A stretch of 64,000 bases of DNA, taken from [Pasteurella] aerogenes. GTDB lineage: Bacteria; Pseudomonadota; Gammaproteobacteria; Enterobacterales; Pasteurellaceae. The position numbers and the translations under genes are program-made. The DNA lies in the NCBI GenBank assembly GCA_900637275.1, contig LR134362.1:1984001-2048000 (forward strand), in the 5' to 3' direction. Below, one piece after another: positions 26,766 through 34,559 of this stretch. Each line of letters opens with the position of its first letter. Position 1 is the stretch's first letter. Below the pieces are notes generated by a model. That model saw nothing but the letters and a program-made list of their open reading frames with translations. It was not told the DNA's origin and made no database searches.

Positions 26766-27180
26766 ATTTCTTAATGATCCTTGATCTTTAAATTAGGCGC
26801 TATTCTACTGAAATTTGGCTTTGCTTAAAAGCAAGAATTGATCTTAATTTGGTAAATAAGTTGAGAGGATAAAATAGATGGATCATTTTTTTACAAAGGG
26901 ATCGCTTAATAATAGAAGATCTTTTATTTATATATAAAGATCTTATTATGATGATTATTAGGATCAGTGATCCTTGTGTATAAGATCCTTTTTTTATTAT
27001 AAATTAAGAAGTTAGATCATTTTAAAAACGGTAAAGATCTGGCGGAGTTGATCGGTATTGATTGTGGATAATGTGCCAAGTTATCCACAATTGGATCATT
27101 GATGATTTTTATTAATCGGATAAAAACAGGTTATCCAGCCTTTTATTCGGATCTTATCCACAATAGGATCAAGCAACAAA
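26766..27180. other. oriC: Chromosomal replication origin (oriC) candidate
   Basis: This 415-bp gene-free stretch between mnmG and mioC contains 16 GATC sites. Four DnaA boxes fit TTATNCACA: TGTGTATAA (26975-26983, minus), TGTGGATAA (27063-27071, minus), TTATCCACA (27081-27089, plus) and TTATCCACA (27154-27162, plus). A weaker TTATCCAGC lies at 27131-27139. The left part has an AT-rich unwinding region with 13-mer-like copies: GATCTTTTATTTA (26918-26930), GATCTTATTATGA (26939-26951) and GATGATTATTAGG (26950-26962). The order 13-mers, R1-type box, inner boxes, R4-type box matches E. coli oriC, and mioC transcription would enter it from the right. Confidence 0.92.
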
Positions 27181-27624
27181 TTAAAGATTTTGCGTGAAAT
27201 TAGGCAGCCATTGTTCTGCTTCTTGTTCCGGATTAAAGGTATTTTTCATGTCAATTTTTAAAATTGGACAAATTTGCACCGCACTTTTTTGCTGTAAAAT
27301 ACGTTCTACCCGATTGGCAGCGTAACAAAAGGTATCGTAATCAGAATTACCTAATCCAATCACGGAAAAATGCAGATTGGATAAATCCATTTGATCTTCT
27401 TCTAAAAGATCAAAGAGCGGTCTTAAATTATCAGGAATTTCCCCGGCACCATGGGTTGAAGTAACCACAAGCCAATGTTGATATTCGATCACTTCTTCTA
27501 ATTCTGGACCATGGTAGAGATGGGTTTTGAATCCTTGCTGTTGTAGCAGATCTTCGATATGTTCCGCTAAATATTCCGCGCCGCCTAAGGTGCTGCCGGT
27601 GATGATGCAAACTTCAGGTTTCAT
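27181..27624 (-). CDS. mioC: Flavodoxin-like protein MioC
   Basis: A 147-residue FMN-binding flavodoxin-fold protein. The phosphate-binding loop is GSTLGGAEYLAEHI near the N terminus, with VTSTHGAGEIPDNL around residue 55 and FSVIGLGNSDYDTFC around residue 85 contacting flavin. It resembles E. coli MioC, which is also next to oriC and transcribed into it. Reported roles include support of biotin synthase and iron chemistry; origin activity may be influenced by its transcription. The ATG has TAGGAG upstream. An uptake-signal core lies at about 27281. Confidence 0.92.
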   Translation of the reverse strand: MKPEVCIITGSTLGGAEYLAEHIEDLLQQQGFKTHLYHGPELEEVIEYQHWLVVTSTHGAGEIPDNLRPLFDLLEEDQMDLSNLHFSVIGLGNSDYDTFCYAANRVERILQQKSAVQICPILKIDMKNTFNPEQEAEQWLPNFTQNL

Positions 27625-27641
27625 GTTTTACTCCTAAAAAG

Positions 27642-27666
27642 AAGGCTTAGATAAAATCTAAGCCTT
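27642..27666 (-). terminator. zapB terminator
   Basis: AAGGCTTAGAT / ATCTAAGCCTT, a perfect 11-bp stem with a 3-nt loop. On the minus strand it is followed by CTTTTTAGG. It lies between zapB and mioC and also within the mioC upstream region. Confidence 0.8.
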
Positions 27667-27683
27667 GGTGAAAACAGTAAAAA

Positions 27684-27902
27684 TTAAACGTTGTCGATGC
27701 GACCTAAAAGAGAACGCAAACGTTCTTGCCAGTTATGATGTTCTACTTTTAATTGTTCGTTTTCATTGCGTAGCGCTTCATTAGCTTGTTGTGCTTGGTT
27801 GTTTTTGTCTTTTAATTCTTCTACTTCAAGTTGAAGTAATTGAATTGTTTCAACCGCTTGTTTAATTTTTTCATCTAATTGATCTAAAATTTCTAATGAC
27901 AT
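27684..27902 (-). CDS. zapB: Cell division protein ZapB
   Basis: A 72-residue, almost entirely coiled-coil protein that links the Z-ring to the nucleoid terminus via ZapA and MatP. The start MSLEILDQLDEKIKQAVETI and the heptad pattern rich in Leu, Glu, Gln and Asn match ZapB orthologues, and the C terminus WQERLRSLLGRIDNV is conserved. It is a single-gene unit with its own terminator, immediately followed by divergent glpX, an order also seen near glpX in enterobacteria. Confidence 0.92.
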   Translation of the reverse strand: MSLEILDQLDEKIKQAVETIQLLQLEVEELKDKNNQAQQANEALRNENEQLKVEHHNWQERLRSLLGRIDNV

Positions 27903-28116
27903 TGCTGTTTCCTCTAAAAAGTGTTCATTAAGTCTTGGTATTCTACCTTAGTTAAACCGGTTTGTTAAACGGTAGCTATAAAATTCTTGTTACCTTAGCA
28001 TATTTTGCCCACTGCACAATATAATTCCTTTTATTCTTTTTATTTTTTTATTACGCAAACGATTGCTAAAATGATAGAATAAGCCGATTTTTTGTTGAGC
28101 AATTAAGGATTATAAA

Positions 28117-29130
28117 ATGAATAGAGCGTTGGCTATCGAATTTTCGAGAGTAACTGAATCTGCTGCACTTGCTGGCTTTGCATGGTTGGGACGTGGTGAT
28201 AAAAATGCTGCTGATGATGCTGCGGTACAGGCGATGCGATTGATGTTAAATCAAATTGAGATGAGCGGTGAAATTGTTATCGGCGAAGGTGAAATTGATG
28301 AAGCGCCGATGCTTTATATAGGTGAAAAAATAGGGAGTGGAAAGGGAGAGGAAGTTTCGATTGCAGTGGATCCTATTGAGGGAACCCGCATGACTGCGAT
28401 GGGACAACCAAATGCACTGTCTGTTTTGGCTGCTGGTGGAAAAGACACTTTTTTACGCGCACCGGATATGTATATGGAAAAATTGGTGGTGGGGCCGGAA
28501 GCCAAAGGAATGATTGATTTAAATTTACCGTTAGAACAAAATTTGCGTCGCGTCGCATCAAAAATGGGAAAATTGCTTTCTCAACTAACCGTGATTACAT
28601 TGGATAAACCGCGTCATAGTGACATCATCAAAAAAATGCAGCAACTAGGTGTTAAAGTGATGGCAATTCCGGATGGTGATGTGGCAGCAGCGATTTTATG
28701 CTGTTTACCGGAAGGAAATGCAGATATGCTTTACGGGATTGGTGGCGCGCCAGAAGGTGTGGTTGCGGCGGCGGCAATTCGTGCGCTGGGCGGCGAAATG
28801 CAAGCAAGATTACTTCCTCGTCACCAAGTAAAAGGTGCATCACCAGAAAATCAAGCCATTGCTGCAGATGAAATTCGTCGTTGTAAAGAAATGGGGATTG
28901 AAGTCAATCAGGTGCTAAAATTGGAAGATTTGGTGCGTGACGATAATTTAGTTTTTTCTGCCACCGGTATCACTAATGGTGATTTGCTCAAAGGTATTCA
29001 CCGCCGCGGTAATTTAGCTACAACGGAGACCTTGTTAATTCGTGGACGTTCGCGCACTATTCGTCGAATTCAATCCACCCATTATTTAGACCGAAAAGAC
29101 ACCGCACTTTACCGCTTAATTGGCGCTTGA
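28117..29130 (+). CDS. glpX: Class II fructose-1,6-bisphosphatase GlpX
   Basis: A 337-residue manganese-dependent phosphatase of gluconeogenesis, converting fructose-1,6-bisphosphate to fructose-6-phosphate. Motifs include GRGDKNAADDAAV, the metal-binding GEGEIDEAPML and VDPIEGT, and GIGGAPEGVVAAAA. Length matches E. coli GlpX (336). A TTAAGGA-type site precedes the ATG. The last 15 bp overlap the 3' end of the convergent ArsR gene, and no terminator is visible between them. An uptake-signal core lies at about 29101 near the C terminus. Confidence 0.95.
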   Translation: MNRALAIEFSRVTESAALAGFAWLGRGDKNAADDAAVQAMRLMLNQIEMSGEIVIGEGEIDEAPMLYIGEKIGSGKGEEVSIAVDPIEGTRMTAMGQPNALSVLAAGGKDTFLRAPDMYMEKLVVGPEAKGMIDLNLPLEQNLRRVASKMGKLLSQLTVITLDKPRHSDIIKKMQQLGVKVMAIPDGDVAAAILCCLPEGNADMLYGIGGAPEGVVAAAAIRALGGEMQARLLPRHQVKGASPENQAIAADEIRRCKEMGIEVNQVLKLEDLVRDDNLVFSATGITNGDLLKGIHRRGNLATTETLLIRGRSRTIRRIQSTHYLDRKDTALYRLIGA

Positions 29131-29415
29131 TGCGCAGAAAAAACGATGCATTAATTGCATCAATTCAAGCACACGAGCGTCTTTAATATAATAAAGGCGC
29201 TCTCTGTGGTTTTTTTCGCAATCAATTAACTGACTTTCGCGTAATAGTGCTAATTGGTTGGAGATGGCTGCTTGCGGTAATCCGGTTAATTGGGTAATTT
29301 GCGTGACGTTACGTTTTTGTTCCAACAAACAACACAAAATCATTAAGCGATTAGGGTTAGAAAAGGATTTTAGAAAAAGGGTTGCTTCATTACATTTTGA
29401 AAACATCTCTTGCAT
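29116..29415 (-). CDS. ArsR-family regulator, sulfide/persulfide-sensor type (YgaV/BigR-like)
   Basis: A 99-residue winged-helix repressor. The recognition helix is in LTGLPQAAISNQLALLRESQLI. It lacks the metal-binding ELCVCDL motif of ArsR/SmtB metal sensors. Instead Cys28 (LMILCCL) and Cys94 (RFFCASS) occupy the positions of the cysteine pair that forms a sulfur bridge in SqrR, BigR and E. coli YgaV. It starts 12 nt after the membrane rhodanese gene, reproducing the ygaV-ygaP pairing. It probably represses its own operon until reactive sulfur is present. Its 3' end overlaps glpX by 15 bp, convergently. Confidence 0.87.
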   Translation of the reverse strand: MQEMFSKCNEATLFLKSFSNPNRLMILCCLLEQKRNVTQITQLTGLPQAAISNQLALLRESQLIDCEKNHRERLYYIKDARVLELMQLMHRFFCASSAN

Positions 29416-29427
29416 TTGATTTTCCTA

Positions 29428-29955
29428 TTAATTTAACTTATTCCATGGCATTTTATCCAATAAACGCGCCATACCACAAAAACCGGTGATACCGGCAAAA
29501 AGTAAGCCTGTGCCGACAAAGCCGGATAATAAATAAAATGCTGCGTTTGTTGTCCACCCCAGTAAAACACCGATTAATACAAGACTTCCCGCCACTATTT
29601 GTACTTGGCGCATAATATCAATAGGTTTTGTTGGATCTTTTTTGGTCGGTTGATTTTCTTTTTTCCATCCATTAAGCCCGCCTTGCAAAATATACGCTTG
29701 TTTATTGCCACTAAGTGCGGTCAATAATTGGCTTGCTTTGCTGGTACGTTGACCGGAAAGACAATGAAAAATAATGGTTTCTGCCTGAAGTGCTTTGCCG
29801 CTTAGTCCTTCTTTTTCTAATTGGGAGAGCGGTTGTAATTGTGCGCCTTCAATATGTTCTCTAAGATATTCATTAGGTTGGCGAATATCTACTAATATTG
29901 CTCCTTGCTGTATTTTTTCAGCCGCACTTTTCACGTCAATAAATGAAATGGTCAT
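29428..29955 (-). CDS. Membrane-anchored rhodanese (YgaP-like)
   Basis: A 175-residue sulfurtransferase. The rhodanese domain (about residues 4-100) has the active-site Cys65 in the six-residue loop CLSGQR and the conserved VDIRQPNEYLREHIEGA. Two hydrophobic helices follow (about 115-136 and 138-160), as in E. coli YgaP, ending in FCGMARLLDKMPWN. It should transfer sulfane sulfur at the membrane and forms an operon with the sulfur-sensing ArsR gene. The start ATG has GAGAGA upstream. An uptake-signal core lies at about 29717. Confidence 0.9.
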   Translation of the reverse strand: MTISFIDVKSAAEKIQQGAILVDIRQPNEYLREHIEGAQLQPLSQLEKEGLSGKALQAETIIFHCLSGQRTSKASQLLTALSGNKQAYILQGGLNGWKKENQPTKKDPTKPIDIMRQVQIVAGSLVLIGVLLGWTTNAAFYLLSGFVGTGLLFAGITGFCGMARLLDKMPWNKLN

Positions 29956-29990
29956 GGTTTTCTCTCTTGCTTAAACATGAATACTAGCAT

Positions 29991-30048
29991 TTTATATTTA
30001 AAAATTTTTATATTCAATATTTTTTATATAAAGATAATTTTATATTTT
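29991..30048. repeat. Four TTTATAT repeats at exact 16-bp spacing
   Basis: TTTATATTTA (29991), TTTATATTCA (30007), TTTATATAAA (30023) and TTTATATTTT (30039) start exactly 16 bp apart. They lie in the divergent region between the rhodanese/ArsR operon and gyrB, 36 bp upstream of the rhodanese start. They could be operator copies for the ArsR-type protein, or phased A/T tracts with a curvature effect. Confidence 0.6.
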
Positions 30049-30100
30049 AAAACAGGGAAAAAATAGACCGCACTTTGTCTTAGCCAAAAAGGGAAAAATT

Positions 30101-30109
30101 TGCTATAAT
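30101..30109 (+). promoter_or_regulatory. gyrB extended -10 promoter
   Basis: TGCTATAAT: a consensus TATAAT at 30104-30109 with the TGn extension at 30101-30103. No good -35 is needed in this class. The start point would be near 30116, about 30 bp before the gyrB ATG. An uptake-signal core lies just upstream at about 30068. Confidence 0.65.
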
Positions 30110-30146
30110 TCGGTCAATTTTTATTAATAAAACATAGAGAAACTTT

Positions 30147-32570
30147 ATGGCAGATAAAACCCCAGAAAATTATGGTGCAAGCAGTATTAAAGTGTTAAAA
30201 GGACTTGATGCTGTGCGTAAACGTCCCGGAATGTACATTGGTGATACCGATGATGGTACAGGTTTACACCATATGGTGTTTGAGGTTGTCGATAATGCGA
30301 TTGATGAAGCCTTGGCAGGATATTGTAAAGACATTATCGTGACCATTCATTCGGATAATTCCGTTTCCGTACAAGATGACGGGCGTGGTATTCCGGTGGA
30401 TATTCACCCAGAAGAAGGGGTTTCTGCGGCAGAAGTGATCATGACCGTATTACATGCTGGCGGTAAATTTGATGACAATTCCTATAAAGTTTCCGGCGGT
30501 TTGCATGGAGTGGGCGTTTCTGTGGTAAATGCGTTATCAGATAAGTTGCAATTAACCATCCGCCGCCAAGGTCATGTACATGAACAAATTTACCATTTAG
30601 GCGAACCACAAGCGCCATTGTCGGTGATTGGTGAAACCGCACAAACCGGAACTTCCGTGCGTTTTTGGCCGAGTCCGACGATTTTTAATAATATCGAATT
30701 TGAATATGAAATTTTAGCAAAACGTTTGCGCGAGTTGTCTTTTTTGAATTCCGGTGTGTCCATTAAATTATTTGATAAACGTGACGATCGCCAAGACCAT
30801 TTCCATTATGAAGGCGGTATTCAGGCTTTCGTAGAATATTTAAATAAAAATAAAACCCCAATTCATCAAAAACCTTTTTATTTTTCGACTGAAAAAGACG
30901 ATATTGGCGTAGAAGTGGCGTTGCAGTGGAATGATAGTTATACGGAAAATGTATATTGTTTTACCAATAATATTCCACAACGAGATGGGGGTACCCATTT
31001 GGCAGGTTTTCGCGGCGCTTTGACTCGTGTGTTAAACAAATACATGGAAGAACACGCCAACAAAAAAGACAAAAAAGAAGTGGCGGCATCGGGGGATGAT
31101 GCGCGAGAAGGCTTAGTAGCAATTATTTCGGTCAAAGTGCCGGATCCAAAATTTTCGTCACAAACCAAAGATAAATTAGTGTCTTCTGAAGTAAAAAGTG
31201 CAGTGGAATCAGTGACTAATGAGCGTTTGCAGGAATATTTAGAAGAAAATCCGAATGACGCCAAAATTATCGTGATGAAAATCCAAGAAGCGGCGCGTGC
31301 GCGCGAAGCAGCAAGAAAAGCACGGGAAATGACGCGTCGTAAAGGCGCATTGGATATTGCTGGTCTTCCGGGTAAATTAGCCGATTGTCAGGAGCGTGAT
31401 CCAGCGTTATCCGAATTATTCTTGGTGGAGGGGGATTCCGCCGGTGGTTCGGCAAAACAAGGGCGTAATCGTGAAAATCAGGCAATTTTGCCATTGAAAG
31501 GGAAAATTCTTAACGTAGAAAAAGCCCGTTTTGACAAAATGCTTTCTTCACAAGAAGTCGGTACTTTAATTACCGCGTTAGGTTGCGGTATTGGTCGTGA
31601 TGAATATAATCCAGATAAATTACGTTATCATAAAGTAATTATCATGACCGATGCGGACGTAGATGGTGCGCATATCAGTACGTTGCTTTTGACCTTTTTC
31701 TATCGTCAAATGCCGGAGTTAATTGAGCGCGGACATATTTATATTGCACAACCGCCACTTTACAAGGTGAAAAAAGGTAAACAAGAGCAATATATCAAAG
31801 ATAATGATGCCATGGTGCAATATGAGCTGAATTTGGCGTTGGAAGGGGCAAGTTTGCATACCAATGAAAATGCACCAGCGATGAATGCACTGATGTTGGA
31901 AAAATTAGTGGGCGAATACAATATGGTACAAAAAATGATTACTCGCCTATCCCGTTATTATCCGGAAAGTTTGTTAAATCAATTAATTTATCAACCAAAA
32001 TTGCACGTTGAGATGATGCAAGACCAAAGTGCGGTGGAAAATTGGGCAAAATCTTTGGTTGAAAAATTGGTTGAAAATGAAAATAGCGGTAATCACTATA
32101 ATTATCAGGTTAATTTTAATCAAGAACGTCATTTGTACGAGGTGGTATTGACTATTCGTACGCATGGTGTGGATAATGAATATTTCCTTGATTTTCAATT
32201 TGTTAACGGAAATGAATATGCGCGGATTATTAAATTAGGCGAGCAGTTAAATGGGTTATTGGAAGAAGGTGCTTATGTGGCACGTGGCGAAAGTCGTTAC
32301 CAAGTTAGCTCCTTTGAACAAGCTATTGATTGGTTGGTGAAAGAATCTCGTCGCGGATTGACTATCCAACGTTATAAAGGGTTGGGTGAAATGAATGCTA
32401 ATCAATTGGCGGAAACTACCATGAAACCGGAATATCGGACGTTATTGCAAGTGACAATTAGAGATGCTGTGGCGGCAGATCAATTATTCAGCACCTTAAT
32501 GGGTGATGAAGTGGAACCGCGGCGCGAATTTATCGAAGCCAATGCCTTGCGTGCGAATTTAGATATTTAG
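30147..32570 (+). CDS. gyrB: DNA gyrase subunit B
   Basis: The 807-residue ATPase subunit of gyrase, which introduces negative supercoils. The GHKL ATPase domain has EVVDNAIDEAL, DDGRGIPVD and GGLHGVGVSVVNALS. The TOPRIM domain has EGDSAGGSAKQGRNRENQAILPLKG and the metal-binding DADVDGAH. The C-terminal part has QRYKGLGEMNANQL. Length is close to E. coli GyrB (804). The gene stands alone with its own promoter and terminator, 3 kb from the candidate origin. An uptake-signal core lies at about 32025. Confidence 0.98.
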   Translation: MADKTPENYGASSIKVLKGLDAVRKRPGMYIGDTDDGTGLHHMVFEVVDNAIDEALAGYCKDIIVTIHSDNSVSVQDDGRGIPVDIHPEEGVSAAEVIMTVLHAGGKFDDNSYKVSGGLHGVGVSVVNALSDKLQLTIRRQGHVHEQIYHLGEPQAPLSVIGETAQTGTSVRFWPSPTIFNNIEFEYEILAKRLRELSFLNSGVSIKLFDKRDDRQDHFHYEGGIQAFVEYLNKNKTPIHQKPFYFSTEKDDIGVEVALQWNDSYTENVYCFTNNIPQRDGGTHLAGFRGALTRVLNKYMEEHANKKDKKEVAASGDDAREGLVAIISVKVPDPKFSSQTKDKLVSSEVKSAVESVTNERLQEYLEENPNDAKIIVMKIQEAARAREAARKAREMTRRKGALDIAGLPGKLADCQERDPALSELFLVEGDSAGGSAKQGRNRENQAILPLKGKILNVEKARFDKMLSSQEVGTLITALGCGIGRDEYNPDKLRYHKVIIMTDADVDGAHISTLLLTFFYRQMPELIERGHIYIAQPPLYKVKKGKQEQYIKDNDAMVQYELNLALEGASLHTNENAPAMNALMLEKLVGEYNMVQKMITRLSRYYPESLLNQLIYQPKLHVEMMQDQSAVENWAKSLVEKLVENENSGNHYNYQVNFNQERHLYEVVLTIRTHGVDNEYFLDFQFVNGNEYARIIKLGEQLNGLLEEGAYVARGESRYQVSSFEQAIDWLVKESRRGLTIQRYKGLGEMNANQLAETTMKPEYRTLLQVTIRDAVAADQLFSTLMGDEVEPRREFIEANALRANLDI

Positions 32571-32584
32571 TGTGTTTGAGCAAG

Positions 32585-32612
32585 AAAAAGGGTGCATTAA
32601 GCACCCTTTTTT
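32585..32612. terminator. Bidirectional terminator after gyrB
   Basis: AAAAAGGGTGC (32585-32595) / GCACCCTTTTT (32601-32611) with a 5-nt loop. Its right edge overlaps the stop of the convergent gene at 32611, so it can serve both. Confidence 0.88.
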
Positions 32613-33021
32613 ACTTCGTTAACCAGCTTTCCACTAATTGCGGCGTGGTTTCTTTGTGGGTCCACATACTGCCGAATTCTGGCTCGGGATATTTGGAATG
32701 GTTATAGCCGACAAACTCACGAAAATCAAACACCGCGTGCGGATAATCATTGATCAATAAAAAGGCTTTATAACCGTCTTCTGACCAACAAATTTGAAAA
32801 CGTCGTGGTTCTTGGCGACTTTCTTGTTCAATATCATGAATACTATATACAAATAAACGATCCACCACAGGTTGTGGTTGATGTAAATCCATTGCATAAA
32901 AATAACCGGTTTCACCGTCATCTTCAAACATCACCACCAAATGCTCATGGGAGATGGAATGTGCGCCATTACGGTAGGCTTCACCCAGCAGAAGTTGATC
33001 CGTTAATACGGAATATAACAT
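32611..33021 (-). CDS. Conserved hypothetical protein, possibly DUF2251
   Basis: A 136-residue soluble protein without signal peptide or membrane helix. It is rich in aromatic and acidic residues (EDDGETGYFYAMDL, ICWSEDGYKAFLLINDYPHAVFDF). The pattern suggests a small beta-rich domain and resembles the uncharacterised DUF2251 family, a match from memory that is not firm. It has its own GGAG ribosome-binding site and lies between gyrB and eno with hairpins on both sides, so it is probably a single transcription unit. No function can be assigned. Confidence 0.72.
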   Translation of the reverse strand: MLYSVLTDQLLLGEAYRNGAHSISHEHLVVMFEDDGETGYFYAMDLHQPQPVVDRLFVYSIHDIEQESRQEPRRFQICWSEDGYKAFLLINDYPHAVFDFREFVGYNHSKYPEPEFGSMWTHKETTPQLVESWLTK

Positions 33022-33058
33022 TTTACACTCCTATTTTTATAAAAAATGCGAAAAAAAG

Positions 33059-33082
33059 ACCGCACTTTATAGAAAGTGCGGT
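33059..33082 (-). terminator. eno terminator made of paired uptake signals
   Basis: ACCGCACTTT (33059-33068) / AAAGTGCGGT (33073-33082), 10-bp perfect stem with a 4-nt loop. On the minus strand it is followed by a T-run. Confidence 0.8.
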
Positions 33083-33126
33083 ACAAATTTTCATTATTTT
33101 TAAGCCTTAATTGTTAAAAATTAAGA

Positions 33127-34428
33127 TTACGCTTGACCTTTAACCGCTTTTAAGCCTAAGAAAGGTGCTTTATCGCCCAATGCTTCTTCAATACGGATTA
33201 ATTGGTTGTATTTCGCAATACGGTCAGAACGGCTCATTGAACCGGTTTTGATTTGACCTGCTGCGGTACCAACTGCTAAATCCGCGATTGTTGCATCTTC
33301 GGTTTCGCCTGAGCGGTGTGAAATAACCGCTGTGTAACCCGCATCTTTAGCCATTTTGATTGCAGCCAAAGTTTCAGTTAATGAACCGATTTGGTTGAAT
33401 TTAATTAAGATTGAGTTAGCGATACCTTTTTCGATACCTTCTTTTAAGATTTTAGTATTAGTTACGAATAAATCGTCGCCCACTAATTGAACTTTATCAC
33501 CTAACACTTTAGTTTGGTATGCAAAACCTTCCCAGTCTGATTCATCTTGACCATCTTCAATAGAAACGATTGGATATTCTTTAGTTAAACCTTCAAGGTA
33601 ATGGGTAAATTCTTGAGAAGTGAATGATTTACCTTCACCTTTCATTTCGTATAAACTGTTTTCTTTGTTGTAGAACTCAGATGATGCGCAGTCCATTGCC
33701 AAAGTCACGTCTTTACCTAAAACATAACCTGCTTTTTCAACGGCTTCTTTGATACAAGCAAGCGCTGCAGCATTTGATTCAAGATTAGGTGCGAAACCAC
33801 CTTCATCACCAACCGCGGTGCTTAACCCTTTCGCTTTTAATACTTTAGCAAGATTGTGGAATACTTCAGCACCGATACGAAGTGCTTCACGTAAAGTTTT
33901 CGCACCAACAGGTTGAATCATAAATTCTTGAATATCCACGTTGTTGTCTGCGTGTTCACCACCGTTGATGATGTTCATCATTGGTAATGGCATAGAATAT
34001 ACGCCTGGAGTTCCGTTAAGTTCTGCAATGTGTGCATAAAGCGGTAAACCTTTTGATGCCGCTGCCGCTTTTGCGTTTGCTAAAGATACAGCTAAGATCG
34101 CGTTTGCACCAAATTTAGATTTGTTTTCAGTACCGTCTAAATCGATCATGATTTGGTCGATTTCAGCTTGATTAGATGCATCTTTACCCACAACTGCTTG
34201 AGCAATTTCGTTATTTACTGCGGAAACCGCTTTTAATACACCTTTACCTAAGAAACGTGATTTATCACCGTCACGTAATTCTAACGCTTCACGAGAACCA
34301 GTTGATGCACCTGATGGCGCAGCAGCAAGACCAACGAAACCACCTTCAAGGTGAACTTCCGCTTCAACAGTTGGATTACCGCGTGAGTCGATGATTTCAC
34401 GGCCGATGACTTTAACGATTTTTGCCAT
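33127..34428 (-). CDS. eno: Enolase
   Basis: A 433-residue glycolytic enzyme interconverting 2-phosphoglycerate and phosphoenolpyruvate, and a component of the RNA degradosome in relatives. Motifs: REIIDSRGNPTVEAEV, GASTGSREALELRD, the metal-site VGDEGGFAPN, SIEDGQDE, and the signature IKFNQIGSLTETLAAI with SHRSGETED. A strong GAGGAAAAACAA leader precedes the ATG. In E. coli eno follows pyrG; here the two are also adjacent and on one strand, with a 131-bp gap that could hold a separate eno promoter. Confidence 0.98.
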   Translation of the reverse strand: MAKIVKVIGREIIDSRGNPTVEAEVHLEGGFVGLAAAPSGASTGSREALELRDGDKSRFLGKGVLKAVSAVNNEIAQAVVGKDASNQAEIDQIMIDLDGTENKSKFGANAILAVSLANAKAAAASKGLPLYAHIAELNGTPGVYSMPLPMMNIINGGEHADNNVDIQEFMIQPVGAKTLREALRIGAEVFHNLAKVLKAKGLSTAVGDEGGFAPNLESNAAALACIKEAVEKAGYVLGKDVTLAMDCASSEFYNKENSLYEMKGEGKSFTSQEFTHYLEGLTKEYPIVSIEDGQDESDWEGFAYQTKVLGDKVQLVGDDLFVTNTKILKEGIEKGIANSILIKFNQIGSLTETLAAIKMAKDAGYTAVISHRSGETEDATIADLAVGTAAGQIKTGSMSRSDRIAKYNQLIRIEEALGDKAPFLGLKAVKGQA

Positions 34429-34559
34429 TTGTTTTTCCTCTTTAAGTTAATTCAAAGTCGAATTCAGTTCTGAGCGATATAGTAAAGCTATTTTATCGCT
34501 TTGTCTTGCTAAAAATGATGTTTATTTGATCAAGACAGTGATTTATTTAATTTTTTTAA

